From Erythrobacter sp. (lineage in GTDB: Bacteria; Pseudomonadota; Alphaproteobacteria; Sphingomonadales; Sphingomonadaceae): a DNA stretch of 11,762 nt. A program made the position numbers and the translations under genes. The notes beneath the pieces are model-generated. The model did no database searches and was not told where the DNA came from. It saw only the letters and a program-made list of their open reading frames with translations. This document shows, piece after piece, positions 1 to 6,452 of the stretch (positions are counted from its first letter, which is position 1; each line of letters begins with the position of its first letter). The stretch is from contig JANQTR010000201.1 of the NCBI GenBank assembly GCA_030731635.1, forward strand, positions 1 to 11,762, read 5' to 3'.

Positions 1-193
1 AGCGTGTTTTGAGGAGGCGACGCTCACGATGGTCAGCTTGTGTCAGGCCTTGGGCGGGGGGGCAAGGGCAGCGAATGGCGCGTGTCGGGGATAGTGCGAT
101 GCCTACGTACAGCACCTTATCGCATCTGTGATACGGCTGGTCGCTGGTTAACGCGGGATTTACTTTGTTCTGGCATTGAAATGCGACAAGGGA
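1..193 (+). promoter_or_regulatory. Upstream region of the M23 peptidase gene
   Basis: No convincing gene is visible here. The region holds a CtrA-like site (annotated separately) close to the start of the M23 peptidase. A GAGGAGG sequence at 11-17 precedes an ATG at 29 that opens only a 21-codon frame ending at 94, with a composition (Gly/Ala/Arg/Cys) that looks random. A 93-codon frame starting at 40 overlaps the peptidase gene in another frame and is best read as a shadow. The left edge may carry the end of an upstream gene's regulatory region, which cannot be judged from here. Confidence 0.35.
148..163 (+). promoter_or_regulatory. Candidate CtrA-binding site
   Basis: The sequence reads TTAA, seven bases, TTTAC. 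The full alphaproteobacterial CtrA consensus is TTAA-N7-TTAAC, so eight of nine defined positions match with the correct spacing. It ends 30 bases before the preferred ATG at 194 and 12 bases before the alternative TTG at 176, so bound CtrA would overlap a core promoter or transcript start. Cell-cycle control of a peptidoglycan hydrolase is plausible for this regulator. A single degenerate site can occur by chance, although AT-rich motifs are rarer in a genome this GC-rich. Confidence 0.4.
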
Positions 194-2029
194 ATGGCGT
201 CGCCGCCCCGTTTGGGTGCCTCATTCAGGGCAGAAATTTTGGACCATGTGCGCAATTTGAACGATCCGACCGGGCCGGACGATGGCACGGATGCGGATCT
301 GCGCGCGCTGACGGTGGTTGATGCGGCTGCGGAAAGGGGCGCGGCGCACGACCACGCCCCGCTCGATCCCGAAACCGCGCGCGATCTGCTGCCCTATCTG
401 CGCAACAGCCGCGCGCTGGCGCTGCCTACCCCTGCACAAAAGGCGCGGCGCAGGGTGCTGGCCCGCGTTGATGGCTGGGGCGAACGCTATGACGAATGGC
501 GTCTTGCCGCCTCACGCTGGTTTGACCGTACCGATCTTGCGCCTGATCTGGCCGAGGATATCGGCAGCCGCCGGTGGTTCCGCGGGCTGGGTACGATGCT
601 GGGCCTTGGCGCGGTGGCGCTGGCATTCTGGCCCGATCTCACCCCGCTCGAAGCGCGGCCTGCGATGCCGCAGGATGATGAGGTCACCAGCGAATTGCGC
701 AGCCAGATGATCCTGCCGCTGGCGCTGGGCGCGGATTCGGGCCGCCGGATGGGGCCGACCCAGGCCGTAATCCCCCTGAAAAGCGCGCCCGAACGGCCGC
801 AGATCCAGATGGTGGTGACACTTGCGCCGGGCGACAGTTTTACCGCGATGCTGCGCCGGGCGGGGGTATCGGCGGGCGATATTGATCGCGCCGCTGCACT
901 GGTCGGTCAGGCCCTGCCGCTATCTGATATTGCATCGGGCACGCAGATGGACGTGCTGTTGGGCCGCCGTCCTGCCCCCGGTCAGGCCCGTCCGCTTGAT
1001 AGCCTTGCGTTCCGGGCGCGGTTCGATCTGGAGCTGGAACTTACCCGCCCCGGCGTGGGAGAGACCACGGCCGATGGCACCCCGGTGATCCCCAGTGGCC
1101 CGCTGGCCTTGCAGCGCAACATCATCCGCGTGGACGATACCCCGCTCAGGGTGCGCGGCGTGGTGGGATCGAGCCTGTATCGCTCAATGCGCCAGTCCGG
1201 CGTTCCGGCCAGCGCGGTGCAGGAATATCTCAAAGCGATCGACGCGCAGATCGACATGGACCGCGAAGTGCGCACGTCCGACGAATTCGACATCATCATC
1301 GGCTATCGCCGCGCTGCGACCGGCGAACGGCAGGCGGGGCAATTGCTCTACGCCGGGATCGATCGCGCCGGAAAGCCGCGCACGCAGATGATGCGCTGGG
1401 GCAGCGACGGGCGCTTTTACGAAGCATCAGGCGTGGGCGAACAGCGTCGTGGCCTCTTGGCGCCAGTGCCGGGGCCGATTTCCTCCAGCTTCGGAATGCG
1501 CCGCCACCCGATCCTTGGCTATAACCGCATGCACGCCGGGATGGATTTCAAAGCGCAATATGGCACTGCGATTGTGGCGGTTTCCGATGGCAAGGTCAGT
1601 TCCGCGGGCCGCGCGGGCGGATGCGGCAATGCGGTGCGGCTGGAACATGGTGGCGGGCTTTCCACCCGTTATTGCCACATGAGCCGGATGGCGGTGCGCG
1701 CCGGGCAACAGGTGCGGCGCGGGCAGGTGATCGGCTATGTCGGATCGACTGGCCTGTCGACCGGCCCCCACCTGCATTACGAGATGTATCGCGGCGGGCG
1801 GGTGATCAACCCGGCAAGCGTCGCTTTCGTCACCCGCGCTGAACTGTCGGGCACCGCGCTGATCGATTTCCGCCGCCAGCTGATCCGTCTGAAGGAAGTC
1901 GAACCCGGCGCGGCGCTGAAAGATCTCGAACCGCTCCCGACCGAGGTTGAGGAACCGGTGCGCGAGATTGAGAAGATCGATGTCGCCGCCCAAGGGACCC
2001 GGCGCGCAACCGCGGCGCGCGTGCTGTAA
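194..2029 (+). CDS. Membrane-anchored M23 family metallopeptidase (peptidoglycan endopeptidase)
   Basis: This is a LytM/NlpD-type zinc endopeptidase predicted to cut peptide cross-links in the periplasm. Counting from ATG 194 (611 residues): residues 1-130 are a hydrophilic, Asp/Arg-rich domain I do not recognise; about 131-147 form a single hydrophobic segment; about 207-240 resemble the OapA/LysM-like module (VTLAPGDSF...); about 430-540 are the peptidase domain. The zinc/catalytic set is complete: H447 and D451 (HAGMD), H495 (YCHMS), H526 and H528 (HLHYE). An acidic tail of about 65 residues follows. With no signal peptide and one internal hydrophobic segment, a type II orientation (N-terminus in the cytoplasm) is inferred. 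A TTG at 176 would add six residues; neither start has a well-spaced ribosome site, and ATG was preferred. Confidence 0.9.
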   Translation: MASPPRLGASFRAEILDHVRNLNDPTGPDDGTDADLRALTVVDAAAERGAAHDHAPLDPETARDLLPYLRNSRALALPTPAQKARRRVLARVDGWGERYDEWRLAASRWFDRTDLAPDLAEDIGSRRWFRGLGTMLGLGAVALAFWPDLTPLEARPAMPQDDEVTSELRSQMILPLALGADSGRRMGPTQAVIPLKSAPERPQIQMVVTLAPGDSFTAMLRRAGVSAGDIDRAAALVGQALPLSDIASGTQMDVLLGRRPAPGQARPLDSLAFRARFDLELELTRPGVGETTADGTPVIPSGPLALQRNIIRVDDTPLRVRGVVGSSLYRSMRQSGVPASAVQEYLKAIDAQIDMDREVRTSDEFDIIIGYRRAATGERQAGQLLYAGIDRAGKPRTQMMRWGSDGRFYEASGVGEQRRGLLAPVPGPISSSFGMRRHPILGYNRMHAGMDFKAQYGTAIVAVSDGKVSSAGRAGGCGNAVRLEHGGGLSTRYCHMSRMAVRAGQQVRRGQVIGYVGSTGLSTGPHLHYEMYRGGRVINPASVAFVTRAELSGTALIDFRRQLIRLKEVEPGAALKDLEPLPTEVEEPVREIEKIDVAAQGTRRATAARVL

Positions 2030-2059
2030 CGGGCGGCTTTAACGAGAGCTTGTCGCGGA

Positions 2060-2084
2060 GCCGGGTTTGCGCCTAAATCCCGGC
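2060..2084 (+). promoter_or_regulatory. Hairpin abutting the hemB start codon
   Basis: GCCGGGTTT at 2060-2068 pairs with AAA (2075-2077) and CCCGGC (2079-2084), leaving a six-base loop and a single bulged T at 2078. The stem ends two bases before the hemB ATG at 2087, where a ribosome-binding site would normally sit, and no Shine-Dalgarno sequence is visible. It has no T run after it, so it is unlikely to be an efficient intrinsic terminator for the M23 gene. It may influence hemB translation, or it may be chance in GC-rich sequence. Confidence 0.35.
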
Positions 2085-2086
2085 CC

Positions 2087-3082
2087 ATGACCGGACATTA
2101 TCCCAACACCCGCCTGCGCCGCACCCGCGCCACCGCCTGGAGCCGCGCGCTCCACCGCGAAACGATCCTCACCCCGGCAGACCTGATCTGGCCGCTGTTC
2201 GTCACCGCCGGGACAGGCGTTGAAGAACCGATTGCGACACTGCCCGGCGTATCGCGCTGGTCGGTCGATGGGATCGTCGCGCGCGCGAAAGAGGCGGTCG
2301 ATCTCGGCATTCCGGTGATTGCGCTGTTTCCTAACACCCCGCGCGAACTGCGCAGCGATGATGGGGGCGAGGCGCATAATCCCGATAACCTGATGTGTCA
2401 GGCGATCCGCGCGATCAAAGACGCGTGCGGGAACAGCATCGGCGTGCTGACCGACGTGGCGCTCGATCCCTATACCTCCCACGGGCAGGACGGGCTGGTC
2501 GATGAAGCGGGCTACGTAGTCAATGACGATACGGTCGCTGCGCTGGTCGATCAGGCGGTCAATCAGGCGAACGCAGGGGCGGATATCATCGCCCCTTCGG
2601 ACATGATGGATGGCCGCATCCACGCGATCCGCCGCGCGCTCGAACTGCACGGCCACGCCAATGTCCAGATCATGAGCTACGCCGCCAAATATGCCAGTGC
2701 CTTCTATGGCCCGTTTCGCGATGCGGTTGGTTCTGGCGGGCTGCTGAAAGGCGACAAGAAGACCTACCAGATGGACCCGGCCAATGGCGACGAAGCGCTG
2801 CGCGAAGTGGCGATGGACATTGCCGAGGGCGCGGATAGCGTGATGGTGAAGCCGGGCCTCGCCTATCTCGACATCATCTACCGGGTGAAACAGCGGTTTG
2901 ACGTGCCGGTCTTCGCCTATCAGGTCAGCGGCGAATACGCGATGATCGAAGCCGCGCAGGCCGCCGGGATTGGTGACCGTGATGCGCTGCTGATGGAAAA
3001 ACTGATGGCGTTCAAACGCGCCGGGTGCAGCGGAATCCTGACCTACCACGCCCCGCACGCCGCGCGCCTGCTGGCGGGCTGA
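2087..3082 (+). CDS. hemB: Porphobilinogen synthase (5-aminolevulinate dehydratase)
   Basis: HemB joins two 5-aminolevulinate molecules into porphobilinogen in the cytoplasm, the first common step to heme, siroheme and chlorophyll-type pigments. The 331-residue length is normal. The two active-site lysines are present: K201 in SYAAKYAS and K255 in VMVKPG, the latter forming the Schiff base. The metal loop reads DVALDPYTSHGQDG from residue 123, with Ala125, Asp127 and Asp135 where zinc enzymes have three cysteines. This is the magnesium-type, zinc-independent active site known from Pseudomonas aeruginosa HemB. The ATG at 2087 fits family N-termini (RLRRTRATAWSRAL). It starts 57 bases after the M23 gene and leads a packed five-gene run. 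Confidence 0.97.
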   Translation: MTGHYPNTRLRRTRATAWSRALHRETILTPADLIWPLFVTAGTGVEEPIATLPGVSRWSVDGIVARAKEAVDLGIPVIALFPNTPRELRSDDGGEAHNPDNLMCQAIRAIKDACGNSIGVLTDVALDPYTSHGQDGLVDEAGYVVNDDTVAALVDQAVNQANAGADIIAPSDMMDGRIHAIRRALELHGHANVQIMSYAAKYASAFYGPFRDAVGSGGLLKGDKKTYQMDPANGDEALREVAMDIAEGADSVMVKPGLAYLDIIYRVKQRFDVPVFAYQVSGEYAMIEAAQAAGIGDRDALLMEKLMAFKRAGCSGILTYHAPHAARLLAG

Positions 3083-3086
3083 CACC

Positions 3087-3641
3087 GTGACTGAGTTCCG
3101 GTTTGAAACCGCGCGGCTGATCCTGCGCGATTGGCGCGATGATGATTGGCCGGTGTTCTGGCAGGCCACCAACACGGCTGCGGTGATGCGCTGGCTGGGC
3201 GGGGTGGCCGACGATGCCACGCGCGCGGCGGCGCAGGCCCGGCTCGAATCCTATCGCGCAGATTACGGCCACACTTTCTGGGTGGTGGAACGCAAGGATG
3301 ACGGCGCACTGCTTGGCTTTTGCGGGCTGAAACGGTCGAATCAGGCAGGCGGGCCGCAAGGGATGATGGAGGCCGGCTGGCGCTTACGCGAAGATGCCTG
3401 GGGGCAAGGTTATGCCAGGGAAGCGGCCGCCGCCTCGCTCACCCTCGCGTTTGAACGCTTTGGCGCGGACGAGGTGATTGCGCTGACAGTGCAAGGCAAC
3501 ACCGGCAGCTGGGGCCTGATGCTGCGGCTGGGGATGGCGCGGCGCGAAGACCTGGATTTCGACAGCCCCGATTTCGATCCCGAAAACCCGCGCATCATCG
3601 CCTATGCTATCGCCCGCTCGGTCTGGCTGCCCGCTGCGTGA
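3087..3641 (+). CDS. GNAT family N-acetyltransferase (RimJ/RimL-like)
   Basis: A 184-residue GNAT of the Acetyltransf_3 type, which transfers acetyl from acetyl-CoA to an amine; the substrate cannot be told from sequence. Strand 1 reads ETARLILRDWRDDD near the N-terminus. The acetyl-CoA region is the stretch with WGQGYAREAA around residues 110-120, followed by the typical helix and VQGNTGSWGLMLRLGM. The gene begins with GTG at 3087, four bases after the hemB stop, with no clear ribosome site of its own, so translation probably depends on reinitiation from hemB. It is a paralog of the next gene: the two share the N-terminal ARL(I/V)LR, the AVM..LGGV stretch and a GM.RR.DLDFD segment near the C-terminus. 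Confidence 0.88.
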   Translation: MTEFRFETARLILRDWRDDDWPVFWQATNTAAVMRWLGGVADDATRAAAQARLESYRADYGHTFWVVERKDDGALLGFCGLKRSNQAGGPQGMMEAGWRLREDAWGQGYAREAAAASLTLAFERFGADEVIALTVQGNTGSWGLMLRLGMARREDLDFDSPDFDPENPRIIAYAIARSVWLPAA

Positions 3642-4195
3642 CCGACGCGGTCCTGACGACCGCGCGGCTGGTGCTGCGCCAGATCGGCGAGGACGACCTT
3701 GATCCGCACATGGCACTGCTCAACACGCCTGCGGTGATGCAGCATCTGGGCGGGGTGCAACCGCGCGGCGTGATCGCGGCCAAGCACGCCGCATCGCGCG
3801 CCAGTTTTGCGGCCAATGGATACGGCTTCATGCTGGCCGAAGAGCGCGCCACTGGCGAAATCGTCGCCCACTGCGGGCTGCGCAAGGTCGCCCACCCGCT
3901 CGCGCCCAATCCGCAGGACTTCGAAATCGGCTGGCTGGTGCGCGAGGACCGCTGGCGGCTTGGGTTTGCCGAAGAGGCGATGCGGGCGGTGGTGGACTGG
4001 GGCTTTGCCGTCATCGGCGCGCCGCGTCTCGTCGCTTTGACGTGTGAGCCCAATGTTGGCAGTTGGCGGTTGATGGAAAAGCTTGGCATGCAGCGCCGGC
4101 GCGACCTCGATTTCGATGATCCGGCGCTGCCGCCCGGACAAACCCCGCTGATCCAGTATGCGATAACCCGCCACCAATGGGAGGCTCTCCAATGA
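3638..4195 (+). CDS. GNAT family N-acetyltransferase (RimJ/RimL-like), tandem paralog
   Basis: The second of two adjacent GNAT genes, 185 residues. It starts with GTG inside a GTGA overlap with the stop of the previous gene, a standard translational-coupling arrangement. Strand 1 is TTARLVLRQIGEDD. The cofactor-binding turn reads RWRLGFAEEA where the upstream paralog has AWGQGYAREA, so the middle glycine of the usual loop is replaced; whether acetyl-CoA binding is kept is uncertain. The C-terminal GMQRRRDLDFD element matches its neighbour. Divergence between the copies is considerable, suggesting an old duplication with different substrates. The substrate is unknown. Confidence 0.86.
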   Translation: MTDAVLTTARLVLRQIGEDDLDPHMALLNTPAVMQHLGGVQPRGVIAAKHAASRASFAANGYGFMLAEERATGEIVAHCGLRKVAHPLAPNPQDFEIGWLVREDRWRLGFAEEAMRAVVDWGFAVIGAPRLVALTCEPNVGSWRLMEKLGMQRRRDLDFDDPALPPGQTPLIQYAITRHQWEALQ

Positions 4196-4782
4196 ATGCA
4201 CGACCCCCTGAACGCCCGGGCGTCAACATCATCCCGATCCACGGCAAGACACCGCAAATCCACGAAACCGCCTTCGTCGCGCCGGGCTGCACCATCATCG
4301 GCGATGTCGTGATCGGGGCGGGCAGTTCGATCTGGTACAATTGCGTCCTGCGCGCCGACGTGTTTTCGATCCGGATTGGCGAACGCACCAATGTGCAGGA
4401 CGGCAGCGTGCTCCACTGTGACCCGCCGCGACCGGGTGATCCCGATGGCTGCCCGCTGATCATCGGCGATGATGTGCTGATCGGTCATATGGCGATGGTC
4501 CATGGCTGCACGATCCACGATCGCGGCTTCGTCGGCCTCGGCGCGATTGTTATGAACAAGGCGGTGATCGGTTCTGACGCGATGCTGGGTGCCGGCGCGA
4601 TGCTGACCGAGCGCAAAGTGATCGAACCGCGCGAGCTGTGGGGCGGGCGGCCTGCCCGAAAGATGCGCGATCTGGATGATGCGGCGATTGCCGGAATGCG
4701 GATCGGCACGATGTACTACGCCGAAAATGCCAAGCATCATGCCGAAGCGGTCAAGGCTGCGCTGGGCCAGACAGGGGGATAA
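4192..4782 (+). CDS. Gamma-carbonic-anhydrase-like hexapeptide-repeat protein
   Basis: A left-handed beta-helix protein of the gamma carbonic anhydrase/YrdA/PaaY group, usually a trimer with metal bound between subunits. Hexapeptide repeats run from about residue 24 to 145 (VAPGCTIIGDVVIG, IGDDVLIG, and others), followed by a C-terminal helix. All three expected metal-binding histidines are present: H75 (SVLH), H99 and H104 (IGHMAMVHG). The start at 4192 was chosen over the ATG at 4177 because GGGAGG at 4179-4184 lies seven bases ahead of it and it gives an ATGA overlap with the previous stop. Bicarbonate chemistry is inferred from the family; many members have no demonstrated carbonic anhydrase activity. 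Length is 196 residues. Confidence 0.9.
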   Translation: MNARPPERPGVNIIPIHGKTPQIHETAFVAPGCTIIGDVVIGAGSSIWYNCVLRADVFSIRIGERTNVQDGSVLHCDPPRPGDPDGCPLIIGDDVLIGHMAMVHGCTIHDRGFVGLGAIVMNKAVIGSDAMLGAGAMLTERKVIEPRELWGGRPARKMRDLDDAAIAGMRIGTMYYAENAKHHAEAVKAALGQTGG

Positions 4783-5063
4783 TGGCGCGGCCCAAGCCGG
4801 ACATGCCTGATCCTGAGGCTTTGCGCGCCTGTATTGATGCCGAGGGTCGCTTGGTCGTGCGGGTCACTCCCGGCGCGCGCGATCAGTCGGTGGCTATTGC
4901 CGATGGCGCAGTGCAGGTGAAAGTGCGCGCTCCGGCCGACAAGGGCGCGGCGAACGAAGCGGTGGGCGCTTTGCTGGCCGAAGCGCTCGACCTGCCGCCT
5001 TCGCGGATCACGTTGCTGCGCGGCGGCACATCGCGGCACAAACTGTTCCGGGTGGAGGGTTAG
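4782..5063 (+). CDS. DUF167 / YggU family protein
   Basis: A small (93-residue) cytoplasmic protein of the widely conserved YggU family, whose biochemical role is not established. The family pattern is clear: VRVTPGARDQSV, then VKVRAPADKGAANEA, then the C-terminal LLRGGTSRHK. The ATG at 4782 shares its first base with the TAA of the upstream gene, and a G-rich run just before it (GGGGG at 4774-4778) can serve as ribosome site. It is the last gene of the hemB series. Its TAG stop at 5061-5063 forms the left end of the palindromic element that follows. Confidence 0.92.
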   Translation: MARPKPDMPDPEALRACIDAEGRLVVRVTPGARDQSVAIADGAVQVKVRAPADKGAANEAVGALLAEALDLPPSRITLLRGGTSRHKLFRVEG

Positions 5064-5064
5064 A

Positions 5065-5108
5065 GCGTTTTCCAGTCAGGTGGAATCACCTGACGGTTCG
5101 GAAAACGC
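5065..5108 (+). repeat. First hairpin of the palindromic element
   Basis: The outer stem is GCGTTTTCC (5065-5073) with GGAAAACGC (5100-5108), nine perfect pairs. The inner stem is GTCAGGTG (5075-5082) with CACCTGAC (5087-5094), eight perfect pairs closing a GAAT loop. An asymmetric internal loop (A against GGTTC) separates the stems. It lies directly behind the DUF167 stop codon, so it probably also acts as a transcription stop or mRNA 3' end for the hemB series. Confidence 0.8.
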
Positions 5109-5122
5109 AGTGAAACAATATT

Positions 5123-5166
5123 CTAGAGCGGTTGGTCTGGCGCAGCCAGATCGCAAACCGCTCTAG
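5123..5166 (+). repeat. Second hairpin of the palindromic element
   Basis: The outer stem is CTAGAGCGGTT (5123-5133) with AACCGCTCTAG (5156-5166), eleven perfect pairs. The inner stem is TCTGGC (5136-5141) with GCCAGA (5145-5150) around a GCA loop, and an asymmetric internal loop (GG against TCGCA) lies between. The right arm contains, on the - strand, the TAG stop codon of the DUF1275 gene. Confidence 0.8.
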
Positions 5167-5807
5167 GGCGCAGGCGCTTTTTCAACCCGCAAGGCAAACC
5201 CCCATAGCAGCAGCGCAAAGGCGAACCCCGCGCCTGCTGCGATCTGCGGTGCGATCAGGCACAGCGCGCCGCCGCTCGCCGCGCCCAGCGCCAGCGCGCT
5301 CCACAACAGGCCATAACCGCGCGTCGCCGGGATCGGTTGCCCGGCCAGCCGCGCCGCGATTCCCTGACCAAAACGCACCAGCGCGCCGGTCATATAGGTC
5401 ACGCCCACGGTCACCTCGCCCGCACGTGCAAAGACATTATTGGCCAGCCCCATCGCCAGCGCTGACAGGACGAGGAACGGGATGGCAAACCCCGCCGCCA
5501 GCAATCCCGCGCCCGTGCCCAGCATTGCTGCAACAGCGGCGAGCAGCACCCGCTTGTGCCGCCCGGCAAAGCGCCGCCCGGTTAGCGCGCCGATGATCAC
5601 GCCCGCCAGAAAGCACGCAATCAACCCCAGCGGCGCGAGCGCCAGTGCGGGCTGCTTGACCAGTTCCACCCCCATTCGCGTGGTGTTGCCGGACATGAAC
5701 GAGGTGAAATACCCGCCAGCCACCACAAACCCGGTGGCATCCACCAACCCCGCCAACCCCGCAAGGCCGAGCGCGAGGCGTTGGCGCGCGGGATCGTAGC
5801 GGTGCAT
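5163..5807 (-). CDS. DUF1275 (YoaK-like) integral membrane protein
   Basis: A 214-residue inner-membrane protein of the DUF1275/YoaK family, function unknown. The family signature lies at residues 22-46: VDATGFVVAGGYF followed by TSFMSGNTTRMG. A second conserved stretch, VTYMTGALVRFGQ, is at 135-147. About six hydrophobic segments can be seen (roughly 10-30, 55-76, 86-106, 108-125, 165-186 and 190-207). It begins ten bases after the stop of the DUF1993 gene and is very likely the second gene of that transcript. Its TAG stop lies within the palindromic element, so the C-terminus is set by the element's edge. Confidence 0.88.
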   Translation of the reverse strand: MHRYDPARQRLALGLAGLAGLVDATGFVVAGGYFTSFMSGNTTRMGVELVKQPALALAPLGLIACFLAGVIIGALTGRRFAGRHKRVLLAAVAAMLGTGAGLLAAGFAIPFLVLSALAMGLANNVFARAGEVTVGVTYMTGALVRFGQGIAARLAGQPIPATRGYGLLWSALALGAASGGALCLIAPQIAAGAGFAFALLLWGFALRVEKAPAP

Positions 5808-5817
5808 GGCGGATCGT

Positions 5818-6330
5818 TCAGGTTGCCGGTTGCTTCAAATATTTCATCATGTAGCCGACATAATCCGCCTTGCCGATCGCCAGCCCTTCCATCCGCAAGA
5901 TCGAATAGACGCTCATCAGATGGAAATAGAACTGCGGGGTGGCCCAGTCGCGGCAATATTCATGCGCCTGCATCGCAAAGCCCATGCCGTTGGGCAGGTC
6001 GAATTCCACCGTCGCATCAGACGCGGGCCAGGTGGCGGGATCGGTCGCGGCGATCAGCGCCTGCGCGGCGGCAATCCGTGCCTTCGCATCAGCGAAGCTG
6101 GTGATATCGCTCTCGTCAGAGGCAAGCTTGAGCGACCCGAGCCGGTTGAGAGCGGTCACCACCTGATCAAGGGTGAAGCGGATTTGCGTGGCGAGCGGAA
6201 ACATGTCCTCGGCCAGCCGCGCCTGAAGCAGCGCTTCGCCCTTTTCATGCGCGCTGGCTTTGGTGACGAGGTTATCGAGCGTGCCAAGCATGTTGGCATA
6301 GGTGGCAAGCGCGGCGGTGGCGTAGGACAT
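5818..6330 (-). CDS. DUF1993 family protein
   Basis: A cytoplasmic, mostly helical protein of the DUF1993 family, which is thought to adopt a DinB-like four-helix bundle; no activity is established. The predicted 170 residues match the usual family length. Recognisable parts are the N-terminal YANMLGTLDNLVTKASAHEK, the KGEALLQARLAEDMFPL stretch, where one of the family's characteristic segments sits, and the C-terminal HEYCRDWATPQFYFHL, which holds conserved His and Phe positions. The frame is open up to 6390, but the ATG at 6330 gives the normal family N-terminus (MSYATAALATY); the extra 20 residues upstream do not look like family sequence. It is the first gene of a unit with DUF1275. Confidence 0.85.
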   Translation of the reverse strand: MSYATAALATYANMLGTLDNLVTKASAHEKGEALLQARLAEDMFPLATQIRFTLDQVVTALNRLGSLKLASDESDITSFADAKARIAAAQALIAATDPATWPASDATVEFDLPNGMGFAMQAHEYCRDWATPQFYFHLMSVYSILRMEGLAIGKADYVGYMMKYLKQPAT

Positions 6331-6452
6331 AGGTGTCTCTCTGGCTGGTGTGGGGTAGACTGCGTTCATTCCTGCAACTGTGGCAGGCATGACCGCGCAC
6401 GGCCATAGCGGCGCGTCGATTTGCCGGCTTCAACTGTGATGCCGATCCGGCG
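6331..6452 (-). promoter_or_regulatory. Intergenic region upstream of DUF1993-DUF1275
   Basis: This 122-base gap separates two leftward genes. On the - strand a weak promoter-like pair is TTGAAG (plus positions 6428-6433) and GCTATG (6404-6409), 18 bases apart; only the -35 half is close to consensus. The octamer CAACTGTG occurs twice on the + strand (6375-6382 and 6431-6438), and CCTGC/GCAGG (6371-6375 and 6383-6387) forms a small inverted repeat around the first copy. No T-rich terminator is seen behind the upstream gene, so read-through is possible. Confidence 0.3.

Larger units (their letters stand above)
5061..5166. repeat. Compound palindromic intergenic element (two nested hairpins)
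   Basis: This element fills the whole gap between two convergent genes. It opens with TAGAGCG (5061-5067) and closes with CGCTCTA (5159-5165), perfect reverse complements. It contains two hairpins of the same design (outer stem, internal loop, inner stem), joined by a 14-base AT-rich spacer. Structure and wording are like the small mosaic palindromic repeats of alphaproteobacteria (RIME in rhizobia, Bru-RS in Brucella); this resemblance is from memory. The 11-base ends match imperfectly (GAGCGTTTTCC against GAGCGGTTTGC) and are flanked by TA, which would also suit a small non-autonomous transposon. Hairpins here can end transcription from both sides. Confidence 0.8.

Noticed and set aside
29..94. 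A 21-codon frame with GAGGAGG ahead of it
   Set aside because: Spacing to the ATG is long (11 bases), the peptide has no distinctive features, and nothing else supports it.
2039..3220. A 393-codon open frame on the - strand opposite hemB
   Set aside because: hemB is certain on the + strand, and long antisense frames are common in GC-rich codon use; the translation shows no family features.
3607..4740. A 377-codon - strand frame opposite the second GNAT and the carbonic-anhydrase-like gene
   Set aside because: The + strand genes carry intact family motifs; the antisense product is Arg/Ser/Ala-rich with no recognisable domain.
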